A stretch of DNA of 64,000 bases from Vanessa cardui. Taxonomy: Eukaryota; Arthropoda; Insecta; Lepidoptera; Nymphalidae. This document shows positions 12,801 through 25,345 of the stretch, in pieces; positions within the stretch are counted from its first letter, which is position 1; the number at the start of each line of letters is the position of its first letter. Both the position numbers and the translations under genes were made by a program. Location of the stretch: the NCBI RefSeq assembly GCF_905220365.1, contig NC_061134.1, forward strand, positions 13,221,001 to 13,285,000. Reading direction: 5' to 3'. The notes below the pieces were generated by a model. It saw nothing but the letters and a program-made list of their open reading frames with translations, searched no databases and had not been told where the DNA came from.

Positions 12801-15800
12801 AGTCCAACGAGACGCAGACGACATCTGCACTGCGCTATCAAAGAGGTCACCAGCGTATCCTTGCACACATTCAGGAACGCTGCCATGATAATCGCTACCA
12901 CCTGATGGCTGTATGTCATTTCGAATGCTGGGGACCTTCTGGTGTCATACGGATACCTGCATCACATATAGAGGAGAAATGTCATTAAGATAATCTTGAA
13001 GAATTTAGGTAGACTTAAGTACTTCGTAATATTTCTCCGGCTTAGCGCGGGTGCAATGCTGATACTAAATATACAACAGATTTTTTTTTCTTTTTTCTTT
13101 ACTATGTTTTCCATGTATTATATAAAAAAAACCTTCATCTCGAATCACTCTATCTATTAAAAAAAAAACACATCAAAATTCGTTGCGTAATTTGAAAGAT
13201 TTTAGCATACATACATAGTGTCAGTCAGCGTTAAGCGACTTTGTTTTATAATATGTAATGATTAAAAATAGCAATGGTGATTGACATCCGAACTTGGTAA
13301 GAAAGTTGTCCTATTATTAAAGTTATACTATTGTAGTAAAGAGACGAGAAAGGGGAAGGTTTTTCAAATGGGTAGCCAAAAATACAAACTTGTGGCCGAT
13401 TTTGATTAAAATTTCAATGGTTATAGGAAGGAATAACATAATCATATTTTCTTAAATCTACATGAACAAGAAACATAATAATGACTTATAATGGTTCAGT
13501 AACGTTCCCGTTTTTTTTCTGATCGAATTTCGACTATTCCTAACAAAAGTAAACCTCATCTTAATTTAGCTGATGACTGATCCTACATATTTCTATCGGT
13601 TACTTTCTAATCCTGACTACATTCCGATCTATCTAACCGAACCGAAACTATCAATGCGTTTGTAAAATAGATAAAAGAAAGGCAACGATTATGATTCAAT
13701 TGAAATAATATGTCAATTTGTTATTAGAGTTGGTACCTGGATTAGATGATCAAGACGTCGTCACGGTAGTATGCGATGGTGAGTGTACCGCTGATTATTT
13801 AATGGGTATTCCAGTGTATTAGACGTCCTGGACACCAGCGAGTTACTTCACGTGAGGGAAACGCGTAACAACGACAAAAAAACGGTACTCTGTACGTCAT
13901 CACGCACTTTATGCGGTATTGTTCCCATCTACGTATCCTCGTGTAATGTTAAATAGTCCTTCTCAATTTTCAAACTATCCAGGATTTTTTTAAATAGTGC
14001 TATTAATTCGTGTGATTTGTTTGGTTAATGCTACAACAGCTTTAGCTTCATGTAGGTATAATATTGGTATGACAGAAGTTTGGGAAGCTATAACAGAACT
14101 TAAATAATTTTACTCACCACGCTCGTAACGGTAGCTCATTTTTCTTGGGGCTGCTGGCCCATCCAGTGGTCGTGATAAAAGTTAGGAAAAAGAACATAAG
14201 TTGCTGTACCTTCGTTTCTTGATCACATCTATTAACAAATTAAATAATTTTGGCTTAGGAAAATGACAGTTTTTTACCTATGCTGTACGGCTTGTGAAAA
14301 CTGTAACCCTCTTTATTTCGAACCATTTGCTTGACATAATGTAGTTGTTAAATGAAGATTTAAAAGTGCTTACAAATGCCTATTTGAATAGAGTATTTTT
14401 TTATTTGATTTGTTTTGACTTATTTCGTCTTAATTATAACCAATCCAACCAATACCTTTAGGAACGTTTTGGAGATCGAAGAATTCAAACGATACCGGGC
14501 AATAACATGTGTTTCGTAAGAGAAACATTTTTTTACACTATTTATTTAATTTTTGTTCGTACCTTCATATTGTAAATGTTTGGAATACAAAAACCAATAA
14601 ATGAAGGTCGTGTCGTGTGCAAGCAAATTAAAACGGCATTAAATACATTTTATCGACAAATCTAGTGAGCGTCAAGTCCACTGTATGCCCTGTATTTGCT
14701 CTTTGCTGTTTGGCAGTAGAATATCCGATGAGTCAACCTTGAATAAACCGTACCACTAAGTAGGAAATGCAGAATTTCTACCTATTTAAATCTTGATACC
14801 TACAATAAAGTGAAGTTTGTGAAATACAAGAAGAGCACACCATTCTTTTTTATACCAATCACGTCACACGACGGAATATCGTGATCTGTTAAGGAACGAA
14901 ATCAACAAGACAAAAAGTCAAACTGAGTTACTGTTAGTATTATTATTCCAAAGCTTAATGGAGCTCTGTAAAATGTCGATTCAAAAATTGCAAAAGCCTA
15001 CTTGCATTAAATATATTTTGAATTTGAATTAAAATTTAAAAATATTTCTTAAAATTATGCTACCTTCTTACAATCTCCCTGCCTTCAGCACTCCTTTCTC
15101 TTTTCAGGACTTTGTCAGTATTGTTGATTATATTCTGTATTTCATTCTTTCTTGCCAGTATATTGACAACTTTGGCAGCGTGTGCCAGGTTAGTGAAGAG
15201 AACAAACGCCGTGCCAGTCATGAGGGGTAGGTTACCCCAAATCAAATACAGGTCTACTATTTGTATTATTAAATATGTACCTGTAATTACATTTATGTTT
15301 TAAAAATTAAATAAACAATAAATATTTATAGGGGATTAATACAAAATGTCGAATCATTATGAAATAATTAATATTAATTTTAGATGTGGTATCTTTATGG
15401 TTATTTCATGAGGGGTTCTGCAAGCCTGTTTTCATCAATACCATCCATTGATCAAGTATGGTACCGCTTTGATATGTTGTATAGTATTCTTCCGATTTGA
15501 AGTTTGAGAAATATTACATCTTGGCGTTGCATTACATGTGCATAGTGCACGCCAAGGTTGGCGTTGCACATACAATATATATAATATATGTGCAATGCCA
15601 ACCTTCACATAGATTTTATCAAAGTGATAAATGTTACTGTGAATATACATAATATAGTTGTAAATATATTGTGACGCAACAGTGAGTATACCTACTTTGT
15701 TAAAAACATTCTTAAGAGGGTCTCTAGCTCCAAGATTAATAACAGACCGGTCTGCTCTCTTTTGTAAAATTAAAACAAATTCCATTAGAAGTCCAGGCAT

Positions 15801-16240
15801 TATTAAATTTTCATGTGTAACCACGTTTAATATTAATTTTCTGGCCCTAAGTGACTATTACAGACAACCTGCCTGCCAGTGCCGAAGCTGTATATGGTGC
15901 ATCGACGGTACGATAAGAAAGAAATTATTTTAATCTTCACCCTCGATACACAATTTCGGATAGGACCAATTCTTCTTATTCAAGAATCACACAGCGCTTT
16001 TACGAATTGAAAATAAGCGAAATAACATGCTAAGAAGAAGGGAATATTGTACAAAACATTTTCTATTTCCAATCACAATTAATACTCACCCAATAAAAAC
16101 ATGAAAATACCAAAACCATAACAATTGTAAAGCAAGCGACGCCCTCCCGTCATAACCTCGGGGGACCAAAATCCCGCCAACCTCAGAACCGTTAAGGACA
16201 ATCGGATGGAGAAATTCGAATTATTTATAATAATTTCCAT
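9815..16240 (-). CDS. Odorant receptor (7TM insect OR), tandem copy B, apparently intact
   Basis: Eight coding exons in transcript order: 16090-16240 (starts MEIIINN), 15064-15280, 14118-14228, 12761-12956, 11738-11959, 11100-11204, 10367-10522, 9815-9874 (ends QQVNERN, stop). Phases agree at every junction and the joined frame is 405 residues, the usual OR length. Landmarks: LAGFWSPE near residue 21, IWGNLPLMTG, LPLRAWYPYDT, DTLVTSLIAQ, QVFLYCYQGHQL, AAYDFPWY, ITAGGFTTLSLASFMA and a last exon IIKSSYSMFTLL. In the next-to-last exon, copies A and B share 29 of 52 residues by hand alignment. Weak points are two donors: gtagca after exon 2, chosen because it is the only one that keeps phase, and gtaatt after exon 5. 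The ligand cannot be read from sequence. Confidence 0.92.
9978..10236 (-). mobile_element. Short non-autonomous Helitron-like element
   Basis: In the minus direction it starts with TC near 10235-10238 and ends with a GC-rich stem next to CTAG at 9978-9981, followed by T. Its core (aatcactctatctattaaa, then a stretch of the type catacatacatag) recurs in five other copies in this window. It lies in the intron between receptor B exons 7 and 8 (9874/10367). Length is about 260 bp and there is no coding capacity. Confidence 0.65.
11995..12182 (+). mobile_element. Dispersed ~190-bp repeat ending in gcgggcgacaact
   Basis: The copy runs from tgtctgtctttcgctctttc through a middle aaaggacatagg to gcgggcgacaact. 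Related copies lie at about 23690-23880, 46190-46355 and, reversed, 54945-55135. It lies in the intron of receptor B upstream of exon 5 (11738-11959). Confidence 0.55.
13032..13262 (-). mobile_element. Short Helitron-like element, degraded end
   Basis: Same family as 9978-10236, with the shared core and a terminal match to cagcgttaagcgactttg. The CTAG end is damaged (cttagcgcgggtgc). It lies in a receptor B intron. Confidence 0.6.
15554..15605. repeat. 19-bp inverted repeat with one mismatch
   Basis: Arms 15554-15572 and 15587-15605 pair around a 14-nt AT loop. A partial repeat of the arm motif (ttggcgttgca) lies just upstream at about 15522. It is in the first intron of receptor B. Confidence 0.75.
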
Positions 16241-17284
16241 AACGCAGTAAGTGACGTAGTAATAGAAGATTAGCTGCGGAATTTAATACATGTATTTTAA
16301 ACTTCAATGTGATATGTTTGGGTTTTGACCGCGATCATTGATTGATTTGTGACCACGATAGGAGCGACTTCTCCAAAACTTTAGACAGACTAAAGTTAAT
16401 TATGTTTTGTCTTTTTAAAATTTATATTAATATTATATCGGAAATATTTATCCACTCATTTTAACCATTAAACCAAGAAAAAAGTATGATCGTTGTCAAA
16501 ACCCGAATATTATCGTACCGTGATTATAAATGCCATTATTTTAATTCTTTATGTAAAAAAATTTAGTCAATGAAACAAATATACATAATTATTTAAAAAA
16601 AAAAACGTTAAAATGGGGTAATGGCAGAATTATGAGAATTTTCGTTAAATATTAGAAGCGGTTCGAGGCAAGCCACGGTTTTAGCTAGTAGTACAAAATG
16701 AATGACTATATATTGATTGAGTTTTGATATGTTTAAACTGTTTTGTTTACATCGACATAAAACCTCAGAATGAACACAAAGATTGACTGAAATGAAAGCT
16801 CACGAAAATTGTTATTTTAATTATCGACTTCAGCTTACAGGTGTTGCAAACAGTTTCAAATTGGAACGATCGCTTGTGGAACTTATGTAATATGTACTAT
16901 AGGCGACGTATGTATATCTTTAATTACTTAAGACAATATTTTATTTCAAACTATATGCTTTATTTACTCGCGCTTATATTTGTTTGAATGCTATATGTAA
17001 TGTAATTTGTTAATATAATGTTAACTTTTTAAAATTCTGACATTATTTTTATTCTTAAAACATACTATGAAACGAATGATTAAATAATATGAATATGGTT
17101 TTCAATTCATATTTCACTGAGTTGTAAAACTGTTTGTGATATATGATATAATTAATGATATATAAAACACACGAAGGGGCGTTTGTGTGTTCAAAAATTA
17201 AATGTAATTTGATTCAAAACTAAATATCTTCAATTTTCAACATATATATTACTCCTGGCTTAAAAATGGAACACCTTAATAATT

Positions 17285-17575
17285 TTACTTGTTGATAAGG
17301 TATTGTGCAACCTACCCAGGTACCACCCACTCATCAAATATTCTACCGCCAAACAAGAGTAGTCAGTATTGTTGTGTTTCGGTTTGAAGGGTGAGTGTGC
17401 GAGTGTAACTACAGGCACGAGGGACATAGCACCTTAGTTCCCAAGGTTGATGGCGTAAAAGCGATGAAAGGAATGGTTAATGTTTCTTACAGCTCTATGG
17501 TCTATGGGCGGTGGTGACCACTTACCATCAGGTGGCCTATATGCTCACCCGCCAACCAATAGCATAAAATATATG
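17285..17575 (+). mobile_element. Dispersed repeat (cccactcat...gccaaccaatagcat family)
   Basis: One of the fuller copies of a ~280-bp repeat, running from gtaccacccactcatc through ggtttgaagggtgagtg to cgccaaccaatagcataaa. Others lie at 2755-3045, 52335-52510 (reversed) and 58850-59030. Short pieces occur near 6780, 11510, 20070, 24000, 27010, 36100, 36720, 39690, 48080, 54490 and 55460. No terminal structure is clear enough to assign a class. Confidence 0.65.
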
Positions 17576-18499
17576 TTTGAAGTAAGTAAATAGTTCGGTA
17601 ACGTTAGCAATAACCCACTCTATTCTACCTAGGACTTCCCTTTCATGTATAGAATAAATATTTTACTGTATTACATTTACATGAATTAAATCTATTAACT
17701 TTAACACACAAGTAATTCATATAAAAAAATCTTGAAACAATCACTGATTTAAGCTCATGAAGATCAGTGCTGGCTTGCATGTGGATTAACTTTTAATTAA
17801 GGCACGTGTTCCATCATCTGTTACAAGCATATAAGCCACGAAGAAGGTAGCACCCACTTATCATAATCCACTAGCAAACCGCATTACTTGTGATTACAAC
17901 GATACAAGAGGCATAGCGTCTTCGTTCTTGAGGTTGCATTTTGGCTATGTAAGTGTGGTGGTATTTTGTACAGCGTAATGTCAATGGGTGTTAGTGACCA
18001 CTTTCAATCAGGTAGGTCATTTGCCTACCCATATTATGAAATGATCTTTATCATAAATACAGAAAAAAACATGAACAAAGTCATGTCACGGTGTATCATT
18101 CATAATTATCAGTTTGCGTAAGTTACAATTATAGTTCGACAAACACAATTAAATCATTATTTTAAATACTGCCTTTGTTTCGCTTTGATTTCGTAATTTG
18201 TTTAATCCTACGTATTCTACTCATGAATAAGAACTATGACGTTAGTTTATTCCATGAACTGGCTGCTTCGCGCGGTTTTACCCGCAATGATGCCTTAGAG
18301 TCTGCCCATTATATTGTAACAAGTAGAACGAAGCAATTGCTGAGAGTCCGCCCATTTACATATTGTCTTAATGAGTAGAACGAATCAATTGCGTTTCATA
18401 TGGATACGGTCAAAAATATTCCTGAAGACAAAAGTAGCACCAATAATAATGATTGACGAGATGGCCAACGATGTAAATAATAGCTGGTCCTATAACCAT

Positions 18500-18800
18500 T
18501 ACAACAACAGCCTGTAAATTTCCTCTGCTAGGCTAAAAGCCTCCTCTCCCTTTAAGGAGAAGGTATGGAACATATTCCACCACGCTGTTCGAACGCGGGT
18601 TGGTGGAATACACATGTGGCAGAATTGTTATGAAATTTTTCCCATGCAGGTTTCCTCACGAAGTTTTCCTTCACCGCTGAGCTCTAGATGAATTATAAAG
18701 ATAAATTAAGCACATGAATCAGCGGTGCCTGCCTGGGTTCGAACCCGCCATCATCGGTTAAGATGCACGCGTTCAAACCACTGGGCCATCTTGACTCAAT
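18500..18800 (-). mobile_element. tRNA-derived SINE, copy 1
   Basis: On the minus strand the head reads as a degenerate tRNA, with an A box near tggcccagtgg and a B box near gggttcgaacc. The body reads through gcaggtttcctcacga and ends in a tail of the type aggctgttgttg. It resembles tRNA-derived lepidopteran SINEs of the Metulj type. Other copies lie at 19563-19892, 34016-34262 and 58526-58821. Confidence 0.75.
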
Positions 18801-19562
18801 CATTGCGCTATAATTATCCCCACTCCACAAGCACATATCACAAGCATTGATAATTAAAAACGAAAATGTTGACACCGAATCGTCCACGGTAGGCAGTCTA
18901 GGTACTGCTCGAAGTGGATATTTTTCCCTGATGTATTGTTACCACGGTCTAGGAAAGTCTAGAGGAAACAATAGGATTTTTAAGCCGATTTTTGTCCCAG
19001 TGACTATGGGACTACAGTACATAAAAAATCGGCTATAATCTCATTTTGAAGAGCTCCAGTCCTAGATGTGCAGGAGATTAAAGAGTATTCTTAATTGTAA
19101 TTTACTTCAGCTAAAGAGCGGCCTGAAGCTGGATACAAAAAAAAATAAAACAAACGTAAAACGCGAGTACGGACGTTGTCAATTTACAATGAAAATAAAT
19201 CAAAAGAAAACCTATCATAGGTTTGGAAATTTATAAAAATCTTTTGAATAAACGCAAAGTTTCGCGTTCTTCTCACTAGTTATGTTTATTTTCGAGACGC
19301 TTCCTAGAAAAGCAATGTTTGGTACATTGCTTTAAGTACAAGATTGATAGATTAATTGATGTGCACAATACGTTCACTACACAAATAGGTTTTTTACATT
19401 AAAAAACTGAATATAAATATATTTTATTCAAATAAAGAACACGGGCAGTTATACAGATCTCTATATCTGCTTTTCTGAAGAATCTTGAACATCAACTTTA
19501 GCCATAGCTATAGCTCGTTTTTTAAACAATTCCGCAGATTATGCAGAGCTACCACAATGGCA

Positions 19563-19892
19563 GCAACAACAACAACAGCCTGTAAATTCCCACTGCTGGG
19601 CTAAAGGCCAGGCCTCTAACTCTACTCTCACCTCTACTCGCTTTGAGGAGAATGTTTGGAACATATTCCACCACGCTGTTCCAATGTGGGTTATAACATA
19701 ATACACATGTGACAGAATTTCTAGGAAATTTGTCACATGCAGGTTTCCTCGGGATGTTTTCTTTCACCGTTGAGCACGAGATGAATTATAAAGACAAATG
19801 AAGCACATGAATCAACGGTGCTTGCCTGGATTTGAACCCGCAATCATCGATTAAGATACACGCGTTCTAACCACTGGGCCATCTCGACTATG
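19563..19892 (-). mobile_element. tRNA-derived SINE, copy 2
   Basis: Same family and orientation as 18500-18800. Its B box is slightly diverged (ggatttgaaccc on the plus strand). It ends in a caacaacaacaacag tail, which on the minus strand is the simple 3' tail of the SINE. The short frames read through it are not genes. Confidence 0.75.
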
Positions 19893-20740
19893 GCAAATGG
19901 CAGCGCGGTCGTTAATCATTGATTTTTAAATTCATTGTTATAACGTATGTAGTCAAAGGCAGTATGACCGTAGACTAAGAATGTTTCTCCACATACATAT
20001 ATATGCTATATATGTGTATAAGTGTGTGAGAAACGCATGTATATGAATAGTGTGTGTCATTTTTTGTGCCTGTAGTTACACTGGCTCACTCACCCTTCAA
20101 ACCGGAATACAACTGATTACTGTTGTTTGGCATTGAATGTCTGATGAGTAGGTGGAAACTACCTGCTTACACAAAGCCGTACCACCAAGATCTGATTGTC
20201 TATCAATCAATTTATTTTACTTCACCCGTGTAAAATTGGGTCAGGTATATAGTATAGGACTCATTACATCATAGCGCATAGATATTATTAATATCAACGG
20301 AGATTAAGCCCGCATGTGGAGATCTCTTTGACCAAAACAGATGTTATCTCAATTTATTCGTTCATGTTATATTTCGGTACTCGTGTCTTAAAATAGATAA
20401 AGATAGAAAATCGGTTTCAAAATATAAATTGTGTTCGGACCCTGATGATTATTTAAGATTAATTTATACGTACAATAGAAATGGAGTGTGTCTGTAATAT
20501 TGAAATTACTGCTTTTTAATAATTGCATGTATACACGGTACAATTCTTTACTATTTTTGTCTGCCTGCTTTTCCTGAAACCGATTTTGACAGGACTTTCA
20601 CTGGCTTTATAGATGATAAAAAAGCTAGCTAAGATGTATTATAAAATGGAGTTAATAACTGTTAACTTCCAAACAGGATATATTTAAATAATTGTATTAA
20701 CTAACATGAATTTGTATTTTTAAATGTGGAAAAAGTAACT

Positions 20741-20872
20741 ACTGAGTTTCTTGCCGGTTCTTCTTGGTAGAATCTACTTTCCGAACCGGTGGTTGCTTCA
20801 CTTTATTGTAAAATGACGATTCATTAGTACTTGTAAAAGCCTACTTGAATAAAGTTTATTTTGATTTTGAGA
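20741..20872 (+). mobile_element. LINE/SINE 3'-tail repeat
   Basis: Clean copy of the tail repeat in the forward orientation. It runs from ctactgagtttcttgccggt through ccgaaccggtggttgcttca to gcctacttgaataaagttta and a T-rich end. Confidence 0.65.
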
Positions 20873-21286
20873 AAGCTAATATAATGACGAGTGACTTATG
20901 CTAAAACAATAATATTTTTGTTTCCTTTAAAGACGCACGAAGTTGCGGGCACAGCTAGTATTATTATAAATAATTTTATTATTTATTGTGCTTTATTTCC
21001 TTACAACATTAACTGTTGAATATTATTAAGGAAGAAGTAGATTTGACTCAATTCAGATATTAATCAAGAATTCCTCTTAATAATCTTTTTGAGTTGAATC
21101 GGTGAAATCGTCATAAAATTCCAGGAATTACCTCCGTGCGGTATAATTTGACAACAATGGATATTGTATTACTGCCAAACCATTTTAAGTTAAAATATAA
21201 TATTATTATATTTAATTTATCATTGACAAACAAAATCCAACTAAGTATTTTCCGTCAGTTAGTTAATCAAATATGTAAAATCATTA

Positions 21287-21670
21287 TCATTACATAGTAT
21301 ATAAAGTCGCTTACCGCTGTCTGTCCCTATGTATGCTTCGATCTTTAATATTACGCAACGGAATTTGATGCTGTTTTTTTAATATATAGAGTCCTTCGAG
21401 ATGAAGATATAAGATTTTACTTTATTTTTAATTAACATGGTTATTTTTATTATTTAAATCATTAATTTCGGGATATTTACCGTGTTATTTTTGTTCGGTG
21501 GAGCTCGATATGTCTTATTCTCGTTGTTGTCGTGATAACAATAACTTTAAGAAGGTGCTTCTATTTATTACATGGACAATATAGTAAAGAGAAAGTGATT
21601 TCATAAATAAACAAATTCTGCAGTGTATTTTGTATCATTAATGCACCCGTGCGAGGCCCGGGGTCACTAG
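21287..21670 (+). mobile_element. Non-autonomous Helitron-like element
   Basis: Begins TCATTACATAG after an A and ends with a GC-rich stem (gcacccgtgcgaggcccgg) and CTAG followed by T. These are the ends expected of Helitrons, which insert between A and T without a duplication. It is ~384 bp, longer than its relatives, with extra AT-rich sequence in the middle. Confidence 0.7.
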
Positions 21671-22281
21671 TTTATATCTAAAACAAAAATTGATATCTAC
21701 AAAAAATAAGCAAGTGTAATATGGAACAAAAATTTGACATAATTAATCTAATATAATATTATCTGTGGTTTGTAAGACCGTCAATATGCTTATTTTTTTT
21801 TTATTTATTCCAGTACACAATGATAGCTATAGTCACGGGATCAGAAAGATGGAACAGTTGATTGCTTTCATCGATCATTGCTTCAAGGTATCTTAGATTG
21901 GTCCAATCTAGAAAAATCACATAGAAGGCGTGGCGTTGTTTATACCGTGCCTTAGGGTTAGTTCAGACTGTCACGGGAAATACAGATACAAAATTAATTT
22001 ATAGAATGCAATTAAGTGTTTTTTTATTAATAACAAGTTGTAAAAAGGTTTTATATTTAAAATTAATTTTAGTAACTTTTTGCGTGTTATATTTTTTCAT
22101 TTCAATATATTATTAACTACTCTTGTTATATAATAAAAATTAATGAAATAATTGAAAATCAATTTCCTAATTTTGTCTGTCGATTAACTGAATTTGATTG
22201 CTGATTTGACTGGTTTTTCTTTTTAATATTAACATATAAAATTCCAAAGATATAAGAAAATTAATTTTGATTTCCGTCATG

Positions 22282-22289
22282 TATATATA
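22282..22289 (+). promoter_or_regulatory. TATA box candidate
   Basis: TATATATA lies about 35 bp upstream of a TCAG initiator-like site at about 22317, at the edge of a GC-rich island. Spacing fits a core promoter for the candidate exon at 22313-22523. In AT-rich DNA a TATA match alone is weak; the combination is what supports it. Confidence 0.35.
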
Positions 22290-22312
22290 GCTCAATGAAG
22301 TGGAATAATTCC

Positions 22313-22523
22313 AAGATCAGAGTTGATCCAGTGGGAGCAACTTGTTGCGATGGGCGTGTCCAGGCCCCGCCCACCAGGCCAGCAGCCTCGTGCCTTTGAG
22401 GTGAAGCATCGTCGTCAGTTTGCATCCAGACACCGTGCGATACACACACCCAGCTATGACGCATCTCCTACGCTTCGACATGAGCTTTCTATCCCCTGAA
22501 CGCTGACGACTACTTAAACATAA
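22313..22523 (+). other. Candidate 5' (non-coding) exon, possibly of SerT
   Basis: A ~210-bp GC-rich island in AT-rich surroundings ends at a good donor (ataag|gtaagg, 22524). Joined to the first recognised SerT exon at 36458, the frame has a TGA shortly upstream and no ATG before the one at 36500, as expected of a 5' untranslated exon. The island also holds an open frame on the plus strand (reads WEQLVAMGVSRPRP, stop near 22499), so a coding exon of another gene cannot be excluded. The link to SerT is inference from position, orientation and the next in-frame ATG. Confidence 0.3.
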
Positions 22524-25129
22524 GGTAAGGCTCTAGCACTAGCTTAATCAATTAGTAAATTAATATGATACCTATAATCTAAATTGAATTATCTCATTTT
22601 CACATATATCTAAGAATATATTGAAAATATATAATTCTATTATAAAAGTAGTTTAGAACTTCTTTTATTAGCACTAGTATCACAAATCCATATTGTCCCA
22701 TTTTGATAAAACTTTTACAGTATAATTTACAGATTATTTATTTGACGTAGAGTATAATTCGTAGCTTGAACCGTCTGTCTACAATGCGGGTTGGTGTATG
22801 CAGGCCTTATCTCGTCTGACACATGCAGTTACCTCGCGATGTTAAATATAATACAGCACCAGTTTAGCAATCGGGGCCTTCGTGCGTAAAATATATATGT
22901 TTGTAATATACTCATACCATATATTATTTCTTTAGCAAATAGCAAAATAAAAGTAAATTTAAATTTAATTCAATCCTTTAAAATTCTAAATACTTCCACC
23001 AAACTGCATTGAAACAGCGTGGTAGAATGTATTCCAAACCTTCTCCTTAAAGGGCGAGAAGGCCTTAACCCAGCAGTGGGAAATTTACAGGCTGTTGTTG
23101 TTTAAAATTACAATACAAAAATGCTCACAAGAGTCTACTTGAATGAAGTATCTTACTGATAGTTTCATCAATGTTCTATACCTAACACATTACAGCGATC
23201 ATCATCTGTAAAAAATATCCAATAATGTTAATTTATATTTTTATTACTTATCTGGAAAGTCAGCTTGTATAAAATGTATCTAATGCAAGATATCCATCAA
23301 AATCTTCCATATACATTGAGTATATCACTTTTATAGGCTAACTCATGCAATAACAAAAAATGGGCTCCTGCACTATAGACAAAAAAATCTATTACTATAC
23401 AAATAATACAAAAATAAAAATCTAAAGGTCTAAAATATATTTTCAATTGAAGTTTACTTTTGGTAACTAAACTATAACTATTTATCATTGTTAGTAATCC
23501 GTTCGTTAATTATTTTGTATTAAATTGAAATAAGTAACAAGTTGATAATCCCTTAATAGATAAGTGAGATTTTAGTTATTCCATAAAACTATTTAGCCAC
23601 GCCTCAATAAATCACCAGGCTGTATAAGTGGCAAGTTTGCTCCTGACCGTCAAACGAGCATAGGCTTTGATTTTAAATCAATACTGATATTATAAATGAG
23701 GGAATCGCTCTTATCTGATACCTCGTCATGCTTGAACCAATTTAGATGAAACTTTATAAGGTGATAGTTGGAGTCTCAGGGAAATCTATGGGCTTTTTTT
23801 AATTCAGCCCTTGAAGGTAAAATTAGGTAAACTTTTACCTATAGCACACAAACCGTCTTTCATTCACCTTAATACATCGTGGTTACAATTACTTTTGGGA
23901 GCATTCAGTTTCATTGGTAATAATAATAATATATCTATAACAAATTGGTATATATTATAAACATTCTTAACACAGCAGTAGCCTTTCAATCAAACTACCT
24001 CACATAGACCTGTGCTGACTCATTATGTTATTCTATATTTGAACTTGGGTCACCTGTTGGTAAGCGGTCACCATCATCTGTAGACATTAGAGCTGTAAGA
24101 ACGTTTGTACCATTCTTTATATCACAAAGCTTGGGTGCCAACTCGCTTTTCAAATCAAAACCTGAATACTGAATATTGCTGTTTTATGACAGAATATGGC
24201 CTGCACACCGCCCGAGTTCACTATAGATCTGTAAATTGAATTTTCTGGTCTACGAGTTTTTCAAACGCTCATTTTCCGAATAAAAATAATATATATATAC
24301 ACGTTTTAATAAGTTACTTCCTACAGAAGGGAAACAATCAGAATCATTGCTAGTATATTCTCAACTAAATTCCACTAACCCAAAAACCATGATTCCATCT
24401 ATTAGTTGAAACTTAAAATCCACAATGCGCACATCTCCTGAAAACTAACCTTTCTATTAAAACAAACGCAAAGGATTCATATAAAAAAAAAGAAATAACC
24501 CGACGAAAAGTAAAAGTATTTTCCTTTTAAATACAAAGAAGATAAAAGCTGCTTTTTTTTTGTTACGAAATATTTGCTCGTCAACGAGACTGAAAACGTT
24601 CTGACCGCGCGAGAACCTTTGATGGCCTAATGTAAACAAACGGACAACGACAACAAAGTATAGTATACGAGTCATTTTAGAGTTACTTCAGCTTATGAAA
24701 AAGAAAAAAAAATAAAACAAGTCCATATGACTTGTAAAGAGTATTTTCTTAATAAAAGATAACCATTTCTTAACTCATTGTCTTATTCGCCAACCTTGTG
24801 TACCAACTCACTCACCTTTTAAACGAATACGTGGATACTGAGTATTTGTGGTAAGAGATTACTCAATGAATAAAAACTTTATGGACGCCAATAACTCGTA
24901 TCTCACGGTTCTATAGTGTCTTTGGAAAGTAAAGTTCGAAACTCAAATAAAGTATTTTTTTTAACGATTGCCAGTTATAATGATTACATGATTTATCGTA
25001 AAATTGCAATACTTTTCATGTAAATGTGTTATATACAAATATGTCTCAATAAAAATATAAATTAAGCAACAGGCAATTTCCAATCAACGTTTTGAAACAA
25101 GTGAAGCTAACACAGGCTTGGTATCATCA

Positions 25130-25345
25130 TCATTACATAGTGTAAAGTAAAGTCATATGTATGAGTAAGTATGCTTAGATCTTTAACATTACGCAACGGA
25201 TTTTGATGTGTTTTTTTTTATTACATGTGTAAGTGTGATTTGAAAGGAAGGTTTAAGTATATAATGCGTGGACAATAATATAGACACTCTCTACTATACT
25301 TAGTATCAGCCTGCACCCGTGCGATACCGGGTCGGGTCGCGAATT
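25130..25345 (+). mobile_element. Short Helitron-like element, degraded
   Basis: Starts TCATTACATAG and carries the shared core (ttaacattacgcaacgga). The GC-rich end (ccgtgcgataccgggtcggg) has lost the clean CTAG. Confidence 0.6.

Larger units (their letters stand above)
16241..22281. other. Repeat-rich intergenic region
   Basis: I find no coding exon supported by splice sites here. Contents: a dispersed repeat at 17285-17575 with a diverged copy at 17840-18045, an imperfect tandem duplication at 18283-18380, two tRNA-derived SINEs (18500-18800 and 19563-19892), a repeat tail at 20741-20872 and a Helitron-like element at 21287-21670. Short frames in the SINEs are not genes. Confidence 0.5.

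Noticed and set aside
19539..19767. Minus-strand frames with poly-cysteine or poly-leucine
   Set aside because: They are translations of a tRNA-derived SINE and its simple CAA tail.
22261..22464. 67-codon minus-strand frame in the GC-rich island
   Set aside because: The plus strand has the TATA, donor and better codon pattern; the minus frame looks like its shadow.
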